DNA of 10,096 nt. It comes from Glomus cerebriforme. Its lineage: Eukaryota > Glomeromycota > Glomeromycetes > Glomerales > Glomeraceae. Every line of letters begins with the position of its first letter. Position 1 is the first letter of the stretch. The stretch lies in assembly GCA_003550305.1 (NCBI GenBank), contig QKYT01000393.1:53521-63616 (forward strand). Reading direction: 5' to 3'. Below are positions 1-7,690 of this stretch, one piece after another. The notes below the pieces were generated by a model. The model was not told where the DNA came from and made no database searches. It saw only the letters and a program-made list of their open reading frames with translations. Made by a program: the position numbers and the translations under genes.

Positions 1-106
1 TTTTTTTTTAGTTAAAAACAAGGAGATGAGTGATTCCCTTGTATTAGACTTCTCTTTTTTTTAGTTAAGAACAAGGGATGGGGATTCCCTTGTATTAGAT
101 TTTTTT
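1..106. repeat. Two-copy imperfect tandem repeat with internal hairpin
   Basis: Two adjacent units of about 53 bp each begin with a T run followed by TTAGTTAA, continue through an ACAAGG segment, and end in ATTCCCTTGTATTAGA. In the second unit, ACAAGGGA is followed after a short loop by its reverse complement TCCCTTGT, so that unit can fold into a stem. The first unit has a weaker form of the same stem. The left copy touches the window edge, so more units may lie outside. A repeat of unknown class; it could be a piece of a short inverted-repeat element. Confidence 0.6.
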
Positions 107-453
107 TTAGAGAGTATCAGGGACAGTTATTAGAAAAGCCAAAAAAATGTTTCATAGGTGAGATAGCTAAAAAACATGAAAAACATACTCATAAGTGGAG
201 ATAGTAGTCATAGGAAACTTTTATTGCCAAACAAACTCTTTTATTGCATTCATAATATTGTTAAATAAAACACTTTTATAACCATTTTGCAATTACAGCA
301 ATTATCAAAATCTGAATTTGATTCTTATGATATTAAGTTATCTGATAGAGGTAAATATAACTAAAATAACTAAAAATGATTTTTTATTTTATAATAGAGA
401 GAAAGTAATGGAGAAAATGACTATGCCAATTGAGATATCATAATTAGATATAG

Positions 454-603
454 TATTATTTTTTAAATAATATTCAAAATGAAAAAAAGGGAATTTTAAA
501 AGATATTTTAGAAAAGGTTGGAAATATTTCAGTAACTGTTTCAGATAATATTGCCTATTTAATATCTCATTATTATGTATGTATTTTTCACATCCTTACC
601 TAA
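454..603 (+). pseudogene. Coding-like fragment, possibly hAT transposase remnant
   Basis: One frame is open for 49 codons between TAG at 451-453 and TAA at 601-603. It has no convincing start codon. The middle reads ILKDILEKVGNISVTVSDN and then AYLISHYY, followed at once by a GTATGT that could be a splice donor. In hAT-family transposases a similar order occurs: a helix, then a K-(I/V)-S-(V/F)-T-x-D-x-W-T-S strand, then an I-T-A-H-Y segment. Here the W-T-S portion is absent, so if the likeness is real the piece carries a deletion. No other hAT part (zinc-finger BED, dimerisation domain) is visible nearby. The call rests on a short resemblance and is weak; a chance open frame or a scrap of some other gene is possible. 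Confidence 0.22.
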
Positions 604-873
604 ATAAATTTTATAATTAGCAACAACTAAGGTTTTAAATTTCTGTCTATTTATTTATTTAAGATATGTATTTAAATATTAATAACTACTGTAGGTTTCG
701 ATTTTGTATCATCGGGAACATGATGTTGGATTGTGCAGACAAGATGTCGGTTATGGTACATTTAGTAGCATCGCGCAATGAATGATTTGTCAAGAAACAG
801 AGCATATTACCCTTTAGGAAATATTTTTTTGTTTAAATATTACAAATATATTATAGGTAGCTAGTGAATGTAT

Positions 874-897
874 TAAATAAATAAATAAATAAATAAA
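874..897. repeat. (TAAA)6 microsatellite
   Basis: Six perfect copies of TAAA in a row. It is a simple sequence repeat in an A/T-rich intergenic region, likely length-variable, with no sign of a coding role. Confidence 0.9.
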
Positions 898-1342
898 GTT
901 TTTCCAAATAATCTCAATTTATGAATTGCATAATTTGTCCAATTTCTTAATGAACCTCAAATTATTATATTTATATTCAAGTTAATTTTATTAATTCTAT
1001 AGTATTAAAAAATACTGTCATAAAGTGGTTAAAAAAATCTGATAAGATCAAATTATTAATCATCAGAATCTTGAGAATTTCCCATTCCACAAGATTGCAA
1101 AGTTATATTGTAACGAATCATACTGTTTTAAATTTATAAATAGTACAAATATAAACTATTAAATAAATCGATCACATGACCGAAATTAACCATAAAATGA
1201 AACTTGTACAACACAATCTCATTAGTAATGTGTATTAATTAATTCATCACATGATAATTATGTAATTAATTATTATAGTAAGTCCATATGACTTTTATGT
1301 TTGTAATACAATTAATACAATTGTAAATGAACTAAATGAACT

Positions 1343-1348
1343 TATAAT
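1343..1348 (+). promoter_or_regulatory. Possible TATA-like element of the F-box gene
   Basis: TATAAT lies about 37 bp before the ATG at 1385. That is close for a TATA box and would give a very short 5' leader. In sequence this AT-rich such a match is expected by chance, so this is only a candidate. Confidence 0.2.
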
Positions 1349-1384
1349 TTAAAGGTAAAATTCATATTTTTTAACTCATTAAAA

Positions 1385-2809
1385 ATGATGGCTCAACTTT
1401 TTGCTGATTGTTTAAATGAGGTTTTGGAACATTTAGAAGATGATATGGTTGATTTACATTCATGTTTGTTAGTTAACCATCTTTGGTGTAATGTTTCAGT
1501 GAGAATTTTTTGGAGAAATGTTTGGAATTATAAAACTTCAAATTTACGTACCTTAATTACTTGTCTTCCAAATGAGTCAAAAGAAATTTTACATAATAAT
1601 GGAATTATTATTTCAACCCCAACTTCAAAACCTCCAATGTTTAATTATGCATCTTTTTGTAAATTTCTATCAATTTACCAAATTAGCAACAAGGTTGAGT
1701 TTCTTCTTAATAAACGATTTATTACATCATATAATCTAGGCAATAATACATCGATAGTAACACAAGAAATAATTAAACTCTTTTTTAATCAAATTAGTTC
1801 TTTAAAAAAATTACAATTAGGAAAATATCCGAATAAAATTAACTTTTACCCTGAAGCAAAAGTTTGTTTAAAAAATCTCACAGAATTACAATGTGTCTCA
1901 AATCTTTCATCTGAATTTTTTTATCAACTATCTCAAGTGTGTCACAATATATCATCATTAGACATATTAAATGAACAATTTATTTCAAAGGGATTAATAG
2001 ATTTAACTTCTGCTCAAAAAAATTTACAATCCTTTGGTATGACGCAATATTACAAACCGACAAATTTAAATTCCTTGATAGAAAAACTATCTACTTCTTT
2101 AATCAAATTAAATCTTAATGAAGATAATTACATCTCATTATTATTTATCGCTAAATTCACTAATTTACAAGAACTTAAACTATGTTATAGTTATATGAGA
2201 AATTTTGTAGATTTTGAAAAATTACAATATACTATTTTTCCAAATTTGCAAATTTTAAAAATTCAACGTGCATGTCCAAGATTTGATTTATTAATAAAAT
2301 TTTTAGAAAACAATGGAAATAACCTAAAAGAATGTTATATAGGTGATTATAGTGGATTTAGTGATAATTCACTGAATTTAGCTATTGCTGAATTTTGTCC
2401 AAATCTTAGAAAATTATCTATAGGGTTTAAAAATAATGAATTAGAAACAATGAAAATAGTTTTGAATGGTTGTCAAAATTTAGAAAGTATGAAAATTTGG
2501 CATGTAAGTGGTTTTTTAGGTGAAAAAGAAGCATTGGAATCAGTTGTAAAATATTCACATGATAATTTTTATGAAATAATATTATATCATATATATGATA
2601 CACAATCAGAATTACTTCCAGAAGAATTAGAATCCTTTTTTATAAATTGGACAAATCGTGTACCACAAAAATCTCTTTCTTTGATAACTGTTAATGATTT
2701 TACAAATAATTTAGATGAAAATGATGAAATTATAAAAATAATTAAAAAATATATTGAATTAGGAGTTATTAAGAGATTTAAAACTACCCATTTTGATGAA
2801 CTTTGTTAA
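1385..2809 (+). CDS. F-box protein with leucine-rich-repeat-like region
   Basis: Single-exon gene of 474 residues. Residues 5-48 form an F-box: LFADCLNEVLEHLEDD, then the LHSCLLVNHLWC core and a closing RIFWRNVW. F-box proteins bind Skp1 and bring substrates to an SCF ubiquitin ligase in the cytoplasm or nucleus. From about residue 137 to 375 there are irregular leucine-rich-repeat strands, each with an N-L-x-x-L-x-L/I pattern (LKKLQLG, LQELKLC, LQILKIQ, LRKLSIG, LESMKIW), the likely substrate-binding part. The tail, DENDEIIKIIKKYIELGVIKRF, resembles the end of large F-box families in arbuscular mycorrhizal fungi, as I remember them. Two adjacent ATGs open the frame; the first is used here and the second would remove one residue. 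Codons are A/T-rich like the surroundings, and no stop, frameshift or intron breaks it. The substrate is unknown. Confidence 0.88.
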   Translation: MMAQLFADCLNEVLEHLEDDMVDLHSCLLVNHLWCNVSVRIFWRNVWNYKTSNLRTLITCLPNESKEILHNNGIIISTPTSKPPMFNYASFCKFLSIYQISNKVEFLLNKRFITSYNLGNNTSIVTQEIIKLFFNQISSLKKLQLGKYPNKINFYPEAKVCLKNLTELQCVSNLSSEFFYQLSQVCHNISSLDILNEQFISKGLIDLTSAQKNLQSFGMTQYYKPTNLNSLIEKLSTSLIKLNLNEDNYISLLFIAKFTNLQELKLCYSYMRNFVDFEKLQYTIFPNLQILKIQRACPRFDLLIKFLENNGNNLKECYIGDYSGFSDNSLNLAIAEFCPNLRKLSIGFKNNELETMKIVLNGCQNLESMKIWHVSGFLGEKEALESVVKYSHDNFYEIILYHIYDTQSELLPEELESFFINWTNRVPQKSLSLITVNDFTNNLDENDEIIKIIKKYIELGVIKRFKTTHFDELC

Positions 2810-2969
2810 AAATATTTTTTTAACATAAAGCCAAAAAGCTTGTAATATATTGCTTAACCTTATTTGTAAATAGTTTGATTTCATCAATTTTAATCTGACA
2901 ATCATACTAACCAAGAGTTTCAGTTTATGGTTAGTATATGTCCTAAATATAGTTTAGTCTTTTCTAGAT

Positions 2970-3020
2970 TTATACTTGTATACTTAATGCTTTTATACTT
3001 TTATGCTTTATGCTTATATG
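2970..3020. repeat. Degenerate short-word repeat (TTATRCT)
   Basis: The words TATACTTG, TATACTTA, ATGCTTT, TATACTTT, TATGCTT, TATGCTT and ATATG follow each other with a spacing of about 7-8 bp. It reads as a decayed minisatellite with units differing at one or two bases. Confidence 0.5.
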
Positions 3021-3451
3021 TCTTGAGTTACTTTTTTTTTATGGATAATAGTTCAATATATGTTGAAAATTTTTTTGCTTACATAATAAATTAAATTACA
3101 TTCTGTGATGATAACTACTAAAAATTTTTTTAAAGGATTAATTTAATTTGTAGAATAAATAAATATTAAAACAATCAGTTTTTTTATTATCTTTATAAAT
3201 GAAATAATTTTTTTTCTATTGATTTTATTCTTTATTTTTAGATCTAACTTCAAATATGCTGTGGTTATGTCAATTTTTTGGCAATAAGAAAAATAATTAA
3301 ATTTGCAAATGTAATTCATAATATGTTACACAGTTATACTGTGGCTTGAATACATATTGTATTGTTGTATGATTTTTAAAATTTGTTTACAATATAATCT
3401 TTATTACATTTACATAAATTACATTTGACTACATTTCAAATTTTAATAATC

Positions 3452-3453
3452 TT

Positions 3454-3485
<32 letters not shown>

Positions 3486-3491
3486 TAAAAA
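3452..3491. repeat. Poly-T tract followed by poly-A tract
   Basis: Twenty-two T residues (3452-3473) run directly into twelve A residues, one T, and six more A. This can fold back on itself. Such poly(dA:dT) tracts are stiff and tend to exclude nucleosomes. It could also be two oppositely oriented poly-A tails of retroposed copies meeting head to head; the sequence does not decide. Confidence 0.8.
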
Positions 3492-3504
3492 ATTTAATTT
3501 TTAC

Positions 3505-4500
3505 TGAAGTTTAATAAATATTCATAAAGTTGTTTATGACTTTCATATAAAACAGTAACAGTATTAACTTTTTTAAAAGTTTTTAACTTTTTTTTTTATG
3601 CATACAGAAAATTTAGACATAATTTTAGTACCTTTATATTAAGTTAAATACTCTTGGAAGATTATGAAAAATGTTTATTAAGGTTGTTTTACTTTGTATT
3701 TGAATTTTTATAGATGTAAGTCAAATATTCATGTTGTTACTGTATGTTTAGGATTCTGCACAGATCAGATCAAATCTGAATTTTGATGATTCAACTCAGA
3801 CTTCTTATGATCTAGTGATCTGATTTTAGTGATTTTTTTTTTATTTTATAGATCTTGTCATCCTTGTTACAATAAAAATGATCACCTATATAGATCATGA
3901 AATATTCACAAAAATGTTTTTGATCACAGCAATTAATCAGGATTACACTGTATCATAAATCAATTTGTGTGAAACCCTATATATATTTTATAACTGTATT
4001 AATTTCAAATTTATGTTTTGAATACAGAGTGTAATTTTAATATTGGTTATAATAAATTCTCTTGAAGATTATGAAAAATTTTCAGTGAGGTTGACTTTAC
4101 TTAAATCTAAATTTTCATAGATGTAAGTCAAATACTTATAGAGTTACTGGTGCATTTTATAATTGTACTAATTTTGATTTCTGTATTTAACTTCATTGCA
4201 TAATTTTTACTTTAATTATAAGAAATTACTCTTGGAAGATTAAGAAATGATGTTCATGAGTTGATTCTACTTGAATCTAAGTTTTTATAGATGTAAGTTA
4301 AACATTTATGAAGTCACTGGTGTATTTTATAACTACTATTTTTGAATTTCTGTTTTTGACTTCATAATGTAAAATTTAGCACCTTGGTTATAAATGAATC
4401 ATTTTTGAAAGATTAAATAAAATTGCTTAACAAGGCTGAATCTACTTATTTCAGAAGGATTAAAACTTACATTTATACTATTATTGGATTTATATTTGTT
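3505..4500. repeat. Diverged tandem array, period about 170 bp
   Basis: A unit is repeated with strong drift. Its landmarks are CTCTTGGAAGATTA (3651, 4059 with one base missing, 4229, and a poorer version near 4401), then TAGATGTAAGTYAAA (3711, 4118, 4288), then TTACTGGTG..TTTTATAA, and then a segment near TAAAATTTAG..TTATAA. Copies at 4059 and 4229 are 170 bp apart, and the next is about 172 bp further. The first interval is 408 bp because about 230-240 bp is inserted. A partial unit (second half) precedes the first landmark at about 3505-3645. No coding frame runs through the units. The length is close to one nucleosome repeat, typical of satellite-like DNA, though four or five diverged copies is a small array. 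Confidence 0.7.
3745..3978. mobile_element. Inserted GATC-rich segment in the tandem array
   Basis: Compared with the neighbouring units, about 230 bp is extra here. The right end contains GGATTACACTGTA (3940-3952), which read outward resembles Tc1/mariner-like ends (TACAGTG...). No matching inverted copy is visible at the left; instead GGATTCTGCAC (3751) is loosely similar in direct orientation. Eight GATC sites lie within 3763-3925, and ATCAGATC and GATCTGAT form an inverted pair. It has no coding potential. A small non-autonomous transposon is one explanation; divergence or a different repeat is another. Confidence 0.3.
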
Positions 4501-5051
4501 GGGATATAAGCAATTTTGACAGTTAAACTTAAGACTTTGTTGCTAATTCTTTACAGAGGTAATGAGATATTATTAAATGGATTAAATTAATTCCTCCATA
4601 TTAAATTTAAAATTAAATTACATAACTAAACTTTTCTTTTTATTTATCATTCATTTAGTGGACTATAGATTTATTGAAAAACTGTTATGTACCAATTTTG
4701 ATTGGTCAGAATTTTGAAATTTTGACATTCCATTTAAACTATCAAAATCTGTCAAAATATTTAGACTGTCAATGGTTTTTGGTTTTAACTTTTATAGATG
4801 GTGTTAAATCCTAATTTCAATTCTTCACTAGTTTTTTTTTTTAAAAAAAATCATTTTTAGGTTTAGCATAATACAACTTCAGAATCAGTTATTTTTAATA
4901 ATTTTTTTTATTAGTTAAATCCATTTTATTGTAGAATATTTAACTGGTCCTAAAAAGTTAAACTTGTGAAATAAAAAATTTTGCTATTATATAAATAAAA
5001 TTTATTGTTTGACCCTCAATTTTACTTTATATTTTTTTGTATAGTAAGTTT
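4501..5051. other. Non-coding spacer with a hairpin
   Basis: No gene is seen. The notable structure is ATTTTGACA (4719-4727) and its exact reverse complement TGTCAAAAT (4750-4758), separated by 22 bases, with further nested ATTTTGAT/ATCAAAAT pairs around it. The right end may contain the 3' untranslated part of the minus-strand retroelement remnant. Confidence 0.4.
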
Positions 5052-6240
5052 TTAATAAAGTTTTAATCTTTTTCTTACAAGTTTTCTAATTTTTTTTATG
5101 ACATCTGAAAGATGAGTTAAAAATTTTTGTAAATATGTTTTAAGAAGAATATTATTCCATTTAGGAATAATTGAATGGATTGATAACTTTTAAGACGAAA
5201 AAGAAATAAAGTCAAAGGAATTGTGATATTGTTTAAGGAGTTTATCTATTTTGTTGTTAGTTATATTAGAAGAGTAAGATCTAACTTTGACAAATTTTAA
5301 AGTTAAATTATTATTATGAATGATATCCATTAATATAGACCATAATATAAAGGTGAGGAATATTGTTTAAAATATTACAGTAAGAAAATGGAGAAAGTTG
5401 TAATAAAAATTGATAATGATTAATAATAGATTTACAATCTGGTGAAGGAGAAGAAATAATAATTGCTAAAATAATGGCTGCTAATTCAGCACATAGAGCA
5501 GAAGGCCAATTGTTAATTTTAGTAACAAATTGAATATTGGGAGTGAAAAAATATTTTTGAATAAATCCACAAGTTATATATAGAACAATTAACAGATGAA
5601 GGATTAATTAATGAACCATCTGTATAAAATTCTAAAATTGAAGAATGTAATAAAAGATTTTGAAATTGTAAAAGTTGAGTTTTGTTTGAAGAATTATCAA
5701 TTAATTTCATGATAAAATTATCAGAAAAAATTATATTTGAAGGAAGCAAAGGAGGATGCTAAGGAATAATATTATTTGAAAATCATAAATGATATTTCGC
5801 TATCTCATGTAATGAACATTCGATATTTGAAATTTTTTTAATTGCTAAAATAATAGAAAGATTTGCTGGAATAATATTATAACAAAAAGCATCTATAATA
5901 GGGTTATAAAATAAACAACCTTGATGTTTTATAATATGAGGAAAATTAATACTAGAATTATTTTTAAATACCCAATATTCTATAGAAAATTGTTGAATTA
6001 AAATATCTTTGTTATACAGTATATGTGATCTATAGTAAATTAATTAATTAATATTTGAGTCCAAATAAAAAATAAATTCTCTACATTTATCGCTAAGTGA
6101 TGGATAATTAATAATGTAAGCATTAAAATTGTACGAAGTATTAGAAGACAAAAGAGAAAGTAAATTGAGTTGTTATTGATACAAGAGTAATATAATACAT
6201 ATATTATTAGCTTCATTACAAAATTACAAGTAAAAAGAAT
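5052..6240 (-). pseudogene. Decayed retroelement 3' part with RNase H domain
   Basis: Reading leftwards on the minus strand, one frame runs from about 6240 to 5519 with only four internal stops (near 6173, 6044, 5783, 5759). It carries CNFCNEA (zinc-finger-like), YRSHILYNKDILIQQ and IIKHQGCLFYNPIIDAF, then the RNase H start EFYTDGSLINPSS. A one-base shift near 5530 continues it as NNWPSALCAELAAIILAI, the second RNase H strand and helix with the catalytic E. A second shift near 5330 gives LTLKFVKVRSYSSN, matching the family's VKVKAHSGN end, and then IIPKWNNILL to 5052. The D of TDG and the E of AEL are present; the usual central D-S segment is not recognisable. RNase H degrades RNA in the RNA-DNA hybrid during retrotransposition. 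No reverse transcriptase core (Y-x-D-D) is found upstream, so the copy is 5'-truncated, as is common for non-LTR elements. It is inactive. Confidence 0.75.
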
Positions 6241-6678
6241 AAACTACCTCGCCATTGCACTTGAATTATGTGATAATTTTATAATAAATCATATGATTAA
6301 CGCTACATCTGATGATGCACAAAATAAAATAAACCTAAGAAAAATCTTGTGCATCAATAGGTTAAAAAAAAAAATTAGCCTAATTATATGTTGTAACTTA
6401 TAGGAGTCATAATATTCATTTTATGCGTGCATGATTTATTGAATAAGTTTGATATATTAGAATTTCCTAAAATTATGATGCAGTTATAATCATATAACTA
6501 TGCTAAGCCACCATGCACTTAATACATCATAATACCAGTCTAAATTAATACTATATTATGTTAAATACTGTCAGATATAGAATGTTTTTTTGGATATAAA
6601 TCAGAAATTAGTCAAAAGAAGAAAATTACAAAAACTAAGAAATTTAACTATTTAATATAAACTATATAAACTAAAATT
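6241..6678. other. Non-coding spacer with inverted repeats
   Basis: Between the retroelement remnant and the next minus-strand fragment no gene is visible. The stretch contains a 12-bp perfect palindrome AATCATATGATT (6287-6298), an inverted pair TGATGCACAA/TTGTGCATCA (6313-6322 and 6347-6356), and two related words, CATTGCACTT (6253) and CATGCACTTA (near 6512). Confidence 0.4.
6313..6356. repeat. Inverted repeat with 10-bp perfect arms
   Basis: TGATGCACAA at 6313-6322 is matched by TTGTGCATCA at 6347-6356, with 24 bases between. Extending the arms keeps 13 of 15 pairs. The GC content of the arms is well above the local background. It could be a hairpin in RNA, a factor-binding pair, or the end structure of a small transposon. 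Confidence 0.55.
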
Positions 6679-6885
6679 TTAAAGTATAGTAAAGTAATAT
6701 TGAAAAACAATAATTATATTATTAGCATATTGCAAATAATCTAACCAAGCATAATATTTATCATTATAAATTTTTATTTCAGCTTTTTTGGTATTAACCC
6801 TTTTAAGGAAATCCCTATAGTCTTCTTCAGTATACCACTTCGGATCTCCACATATAGGGTATTTATATTTCTCAAGAATAGGCAT
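6679..6885 (-). CDS. Small hypothetical protein or exon, 68 residues
   Basis: The open frame starts MPILEKYKYPICGDPKWYTE and continues with EDYRDFLKRVNTKKAEIKIY and a YYAWLDYLQYANN segment. It ends in a hydrophobic AT-rich stretch (IIIVFQYYFTIL) that looks like read-through into non-coding DNA. The first 55 residues are charged, aromatic-rich and use richer codons than the flanks, which is typical of true coding DNA. The frame stays open a few codons upstream of the ATG (E-C-L). I do not recognise the family. It is more likely an exon or surviving piece of a longer gene than a complete one, since coding-like pieces lie on the same strand at 7240-7690. No ribosome-related or promoter signal helps to fix the start. 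Confidence 0.4.
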   Translation of the reverse strand: MPILEKYKYPICGDPKWYTEEDYRDFLKRVNTKKAEIKIYNDKYYAWLDYLQYANNIIIVFQYYFTIL

Positions 6886-7008
6886 GAGGCATTCTCTTCA
6901 TTAAAATCTAATTATAATAATCTAGAAAAAAAAAGAAAAGTTATCCTATGATCACTCAGATAAATGAATTACTGAATTACTAGGCTAATTTCACGCTCAT
7001 TTACGCTT

Positions 7009-7181
7009 ACTCAGNCACATATACCAGATTTCATCTAGATTTACAAAGAATCCCGACAAATACAATATATTTGGAAAACCTTAGACATATATGTACTCAA
7101 GCACATATACCAGATTTCATCTAGATTTACAAAGAATCCCGACAAATACAAATATATTTGGAAAACCTTAGACATATATGT
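7009..7181. repeat. Recent 86-bp tandem duplication
   Basis: Positions 7009-7094 and 7095-7181 are nearly identical. They differ by one inserted A in the second copy (in the TACAAATATATTTGG part), an A/G difference near the start, and the N at 7015. The near identity means a recent duplication, or an assembly artefact, since the N falls exactly in the first bases of the first copy. Read on the minus strand, each copy holds a short open stretch GFFVNLDEIWYM. The unit length is not a multiple of three, so a frame cannot pass through both copies. Confidence 0.85.
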
Positions 7182-7262
7182 GTGTGAGCAGACCCATAAA
7201 CTCAATCGTAAAAAAAGCCTTCATTGTAATTAAACAATAACTCACCTTTTGTCAGAATTAAT

Positions 7263-7340
7263 GCCCATCCCTTGTTTGTTTAAATAAAGAAAAAAATTAT
7301 GTCTATCACCTTGTTTAATAAAGTGTAAAAAAAATTATAA
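7263..7340. repeat. Degenerate two-copy repeat of about 39 bp
   Basis: CCCATCCCTTGTTTGTTTAA followed by ATAAAG and an A run (from 7264) is echoed by CTATCACCTTGTTTAATAAA and an A run (from 7303). The first copy contains CCCATCCCTTGTT, the exact reverse complement of a 13-base word in the repeat at the left end of the window. A possible minus-strand splice donor (AAAAGGTGAGT near 7240-7250) lies just to the left. Confidence 0.4.
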
Positions 7341-7394
7341 AAAGAATAAAAAAAAATAATGATTAAATAATCCATGAGAATAAAAAAATTATTT

Positions 7395-7690
7395 TTAAAA
7401 GGAATTATTCAGTGCCAATAGGGAATACACTTTATATATACCTCTCATATATTTTCCTACTCCCATTGATTCTCCATTACATTCTACTATTGTCACCCTT
7501 TATGTATTGCTCTTTTCTTTAACACNGAATCATATAGTACTCAATTGTACTTTATTTGTCCTTCTCTTTCCTTTTCCATATTGCCGCATCATGTTCTCTT
7601 ATCCATTATCTCCATTTTTTCTTCTTCCATCCTTTTACTCATTCCTGTAATTCTTCGTTTCTCTTTCCTTTTTTTACTAACAGGTTTCAT
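7395..7690 (-). pseudogene. Broken lysine/glutamate-rich coding remnant
   Basis: On the minus strand an ATG at 7690 opens a 33-codon frame: MKPVSKKRKEKRR, then SKRMEEEKMEIMDK, to a stop at 7589-7591. Another frame carries on smoothly from the same place as IREHDAAIWKRKEKDK, stopping at 7552. A third frame beginning just after a stop near 7500 reads RVTIVECNGESMGVGKYMRG and ends with LLALNNSF at 7395. The strand is strongly purine-rich over about 250 bases, as expected for Lys/Glu/Arg codons. The pieces need one frameshift and at least one deletion or intron to be joined, and an unknown base lies at 7526. The family is not recognised; a charged, possibly coiled-coil protein is suggested. The open frame on the plus strand here (7545-7748) is best seen as its shadow. 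Confidence 0.38.

Larger units (their letters stand above)
107..1384. other. Upstream non-coding region with scraps
   Basis: This stretch holds no intact gene. It contains a 49-codon coding-like scrap (454-603), a GC-richer island (about 691-795), a TAAA microsatellite (874-897) and the presumed promoter of the F-box gene at its right end. Between 1140 and 1330 it is rich in short A/T palindromes such as ATTAATTAATT. The 9-mer ATCACATGA occurs twice (1171 and 1246). The rest shows nothing I can name. Confidence 0.5.
2810..3504. other. Non-coding 3' flank of the F-box gene
   Basis: No gene is visible. There is no canonical AATAAA in the first 100 bases after the stop. The stretch holds a degenerate run of TTATACT/TTATGCT words (2970-3020), a small perfect palindrome CACAGT-TAT-ACTGTG (3329-3343) and a long T/A tract (3452-3491). 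Confidence 0.5.

Noticed and set aside
691..795. Kinase-like activation segment suggested by D-x-G-L-C and G-Y-G-T patterns
   Set aside because: No HRD, DFG or APE motif occurs in a consistent order, and the frame closes on both sides. The likeness is too short.
1171..1254. Two ATCACATGA words as a regulatory pair for the F-box gene
   Set aside because: Short words in AT-rich DNA, same orientation, 75 bp apart, with no further shared context.
3751..3952. A complete Tc1/mariner-type miniature element with terminal inverted repeats
   Set aside because: Only the right end resembles such a terminus. I could not find a matching inverted left end or a clear TA duplication, so only an insertion is reported.
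3505..4500. CRISPR-like array of repeats and spacers
   Set aside because: The units are contiguous and about 170 bp long with diverged copies, not short identical repeats with unique spacers, and the sequence is eukaryotic.
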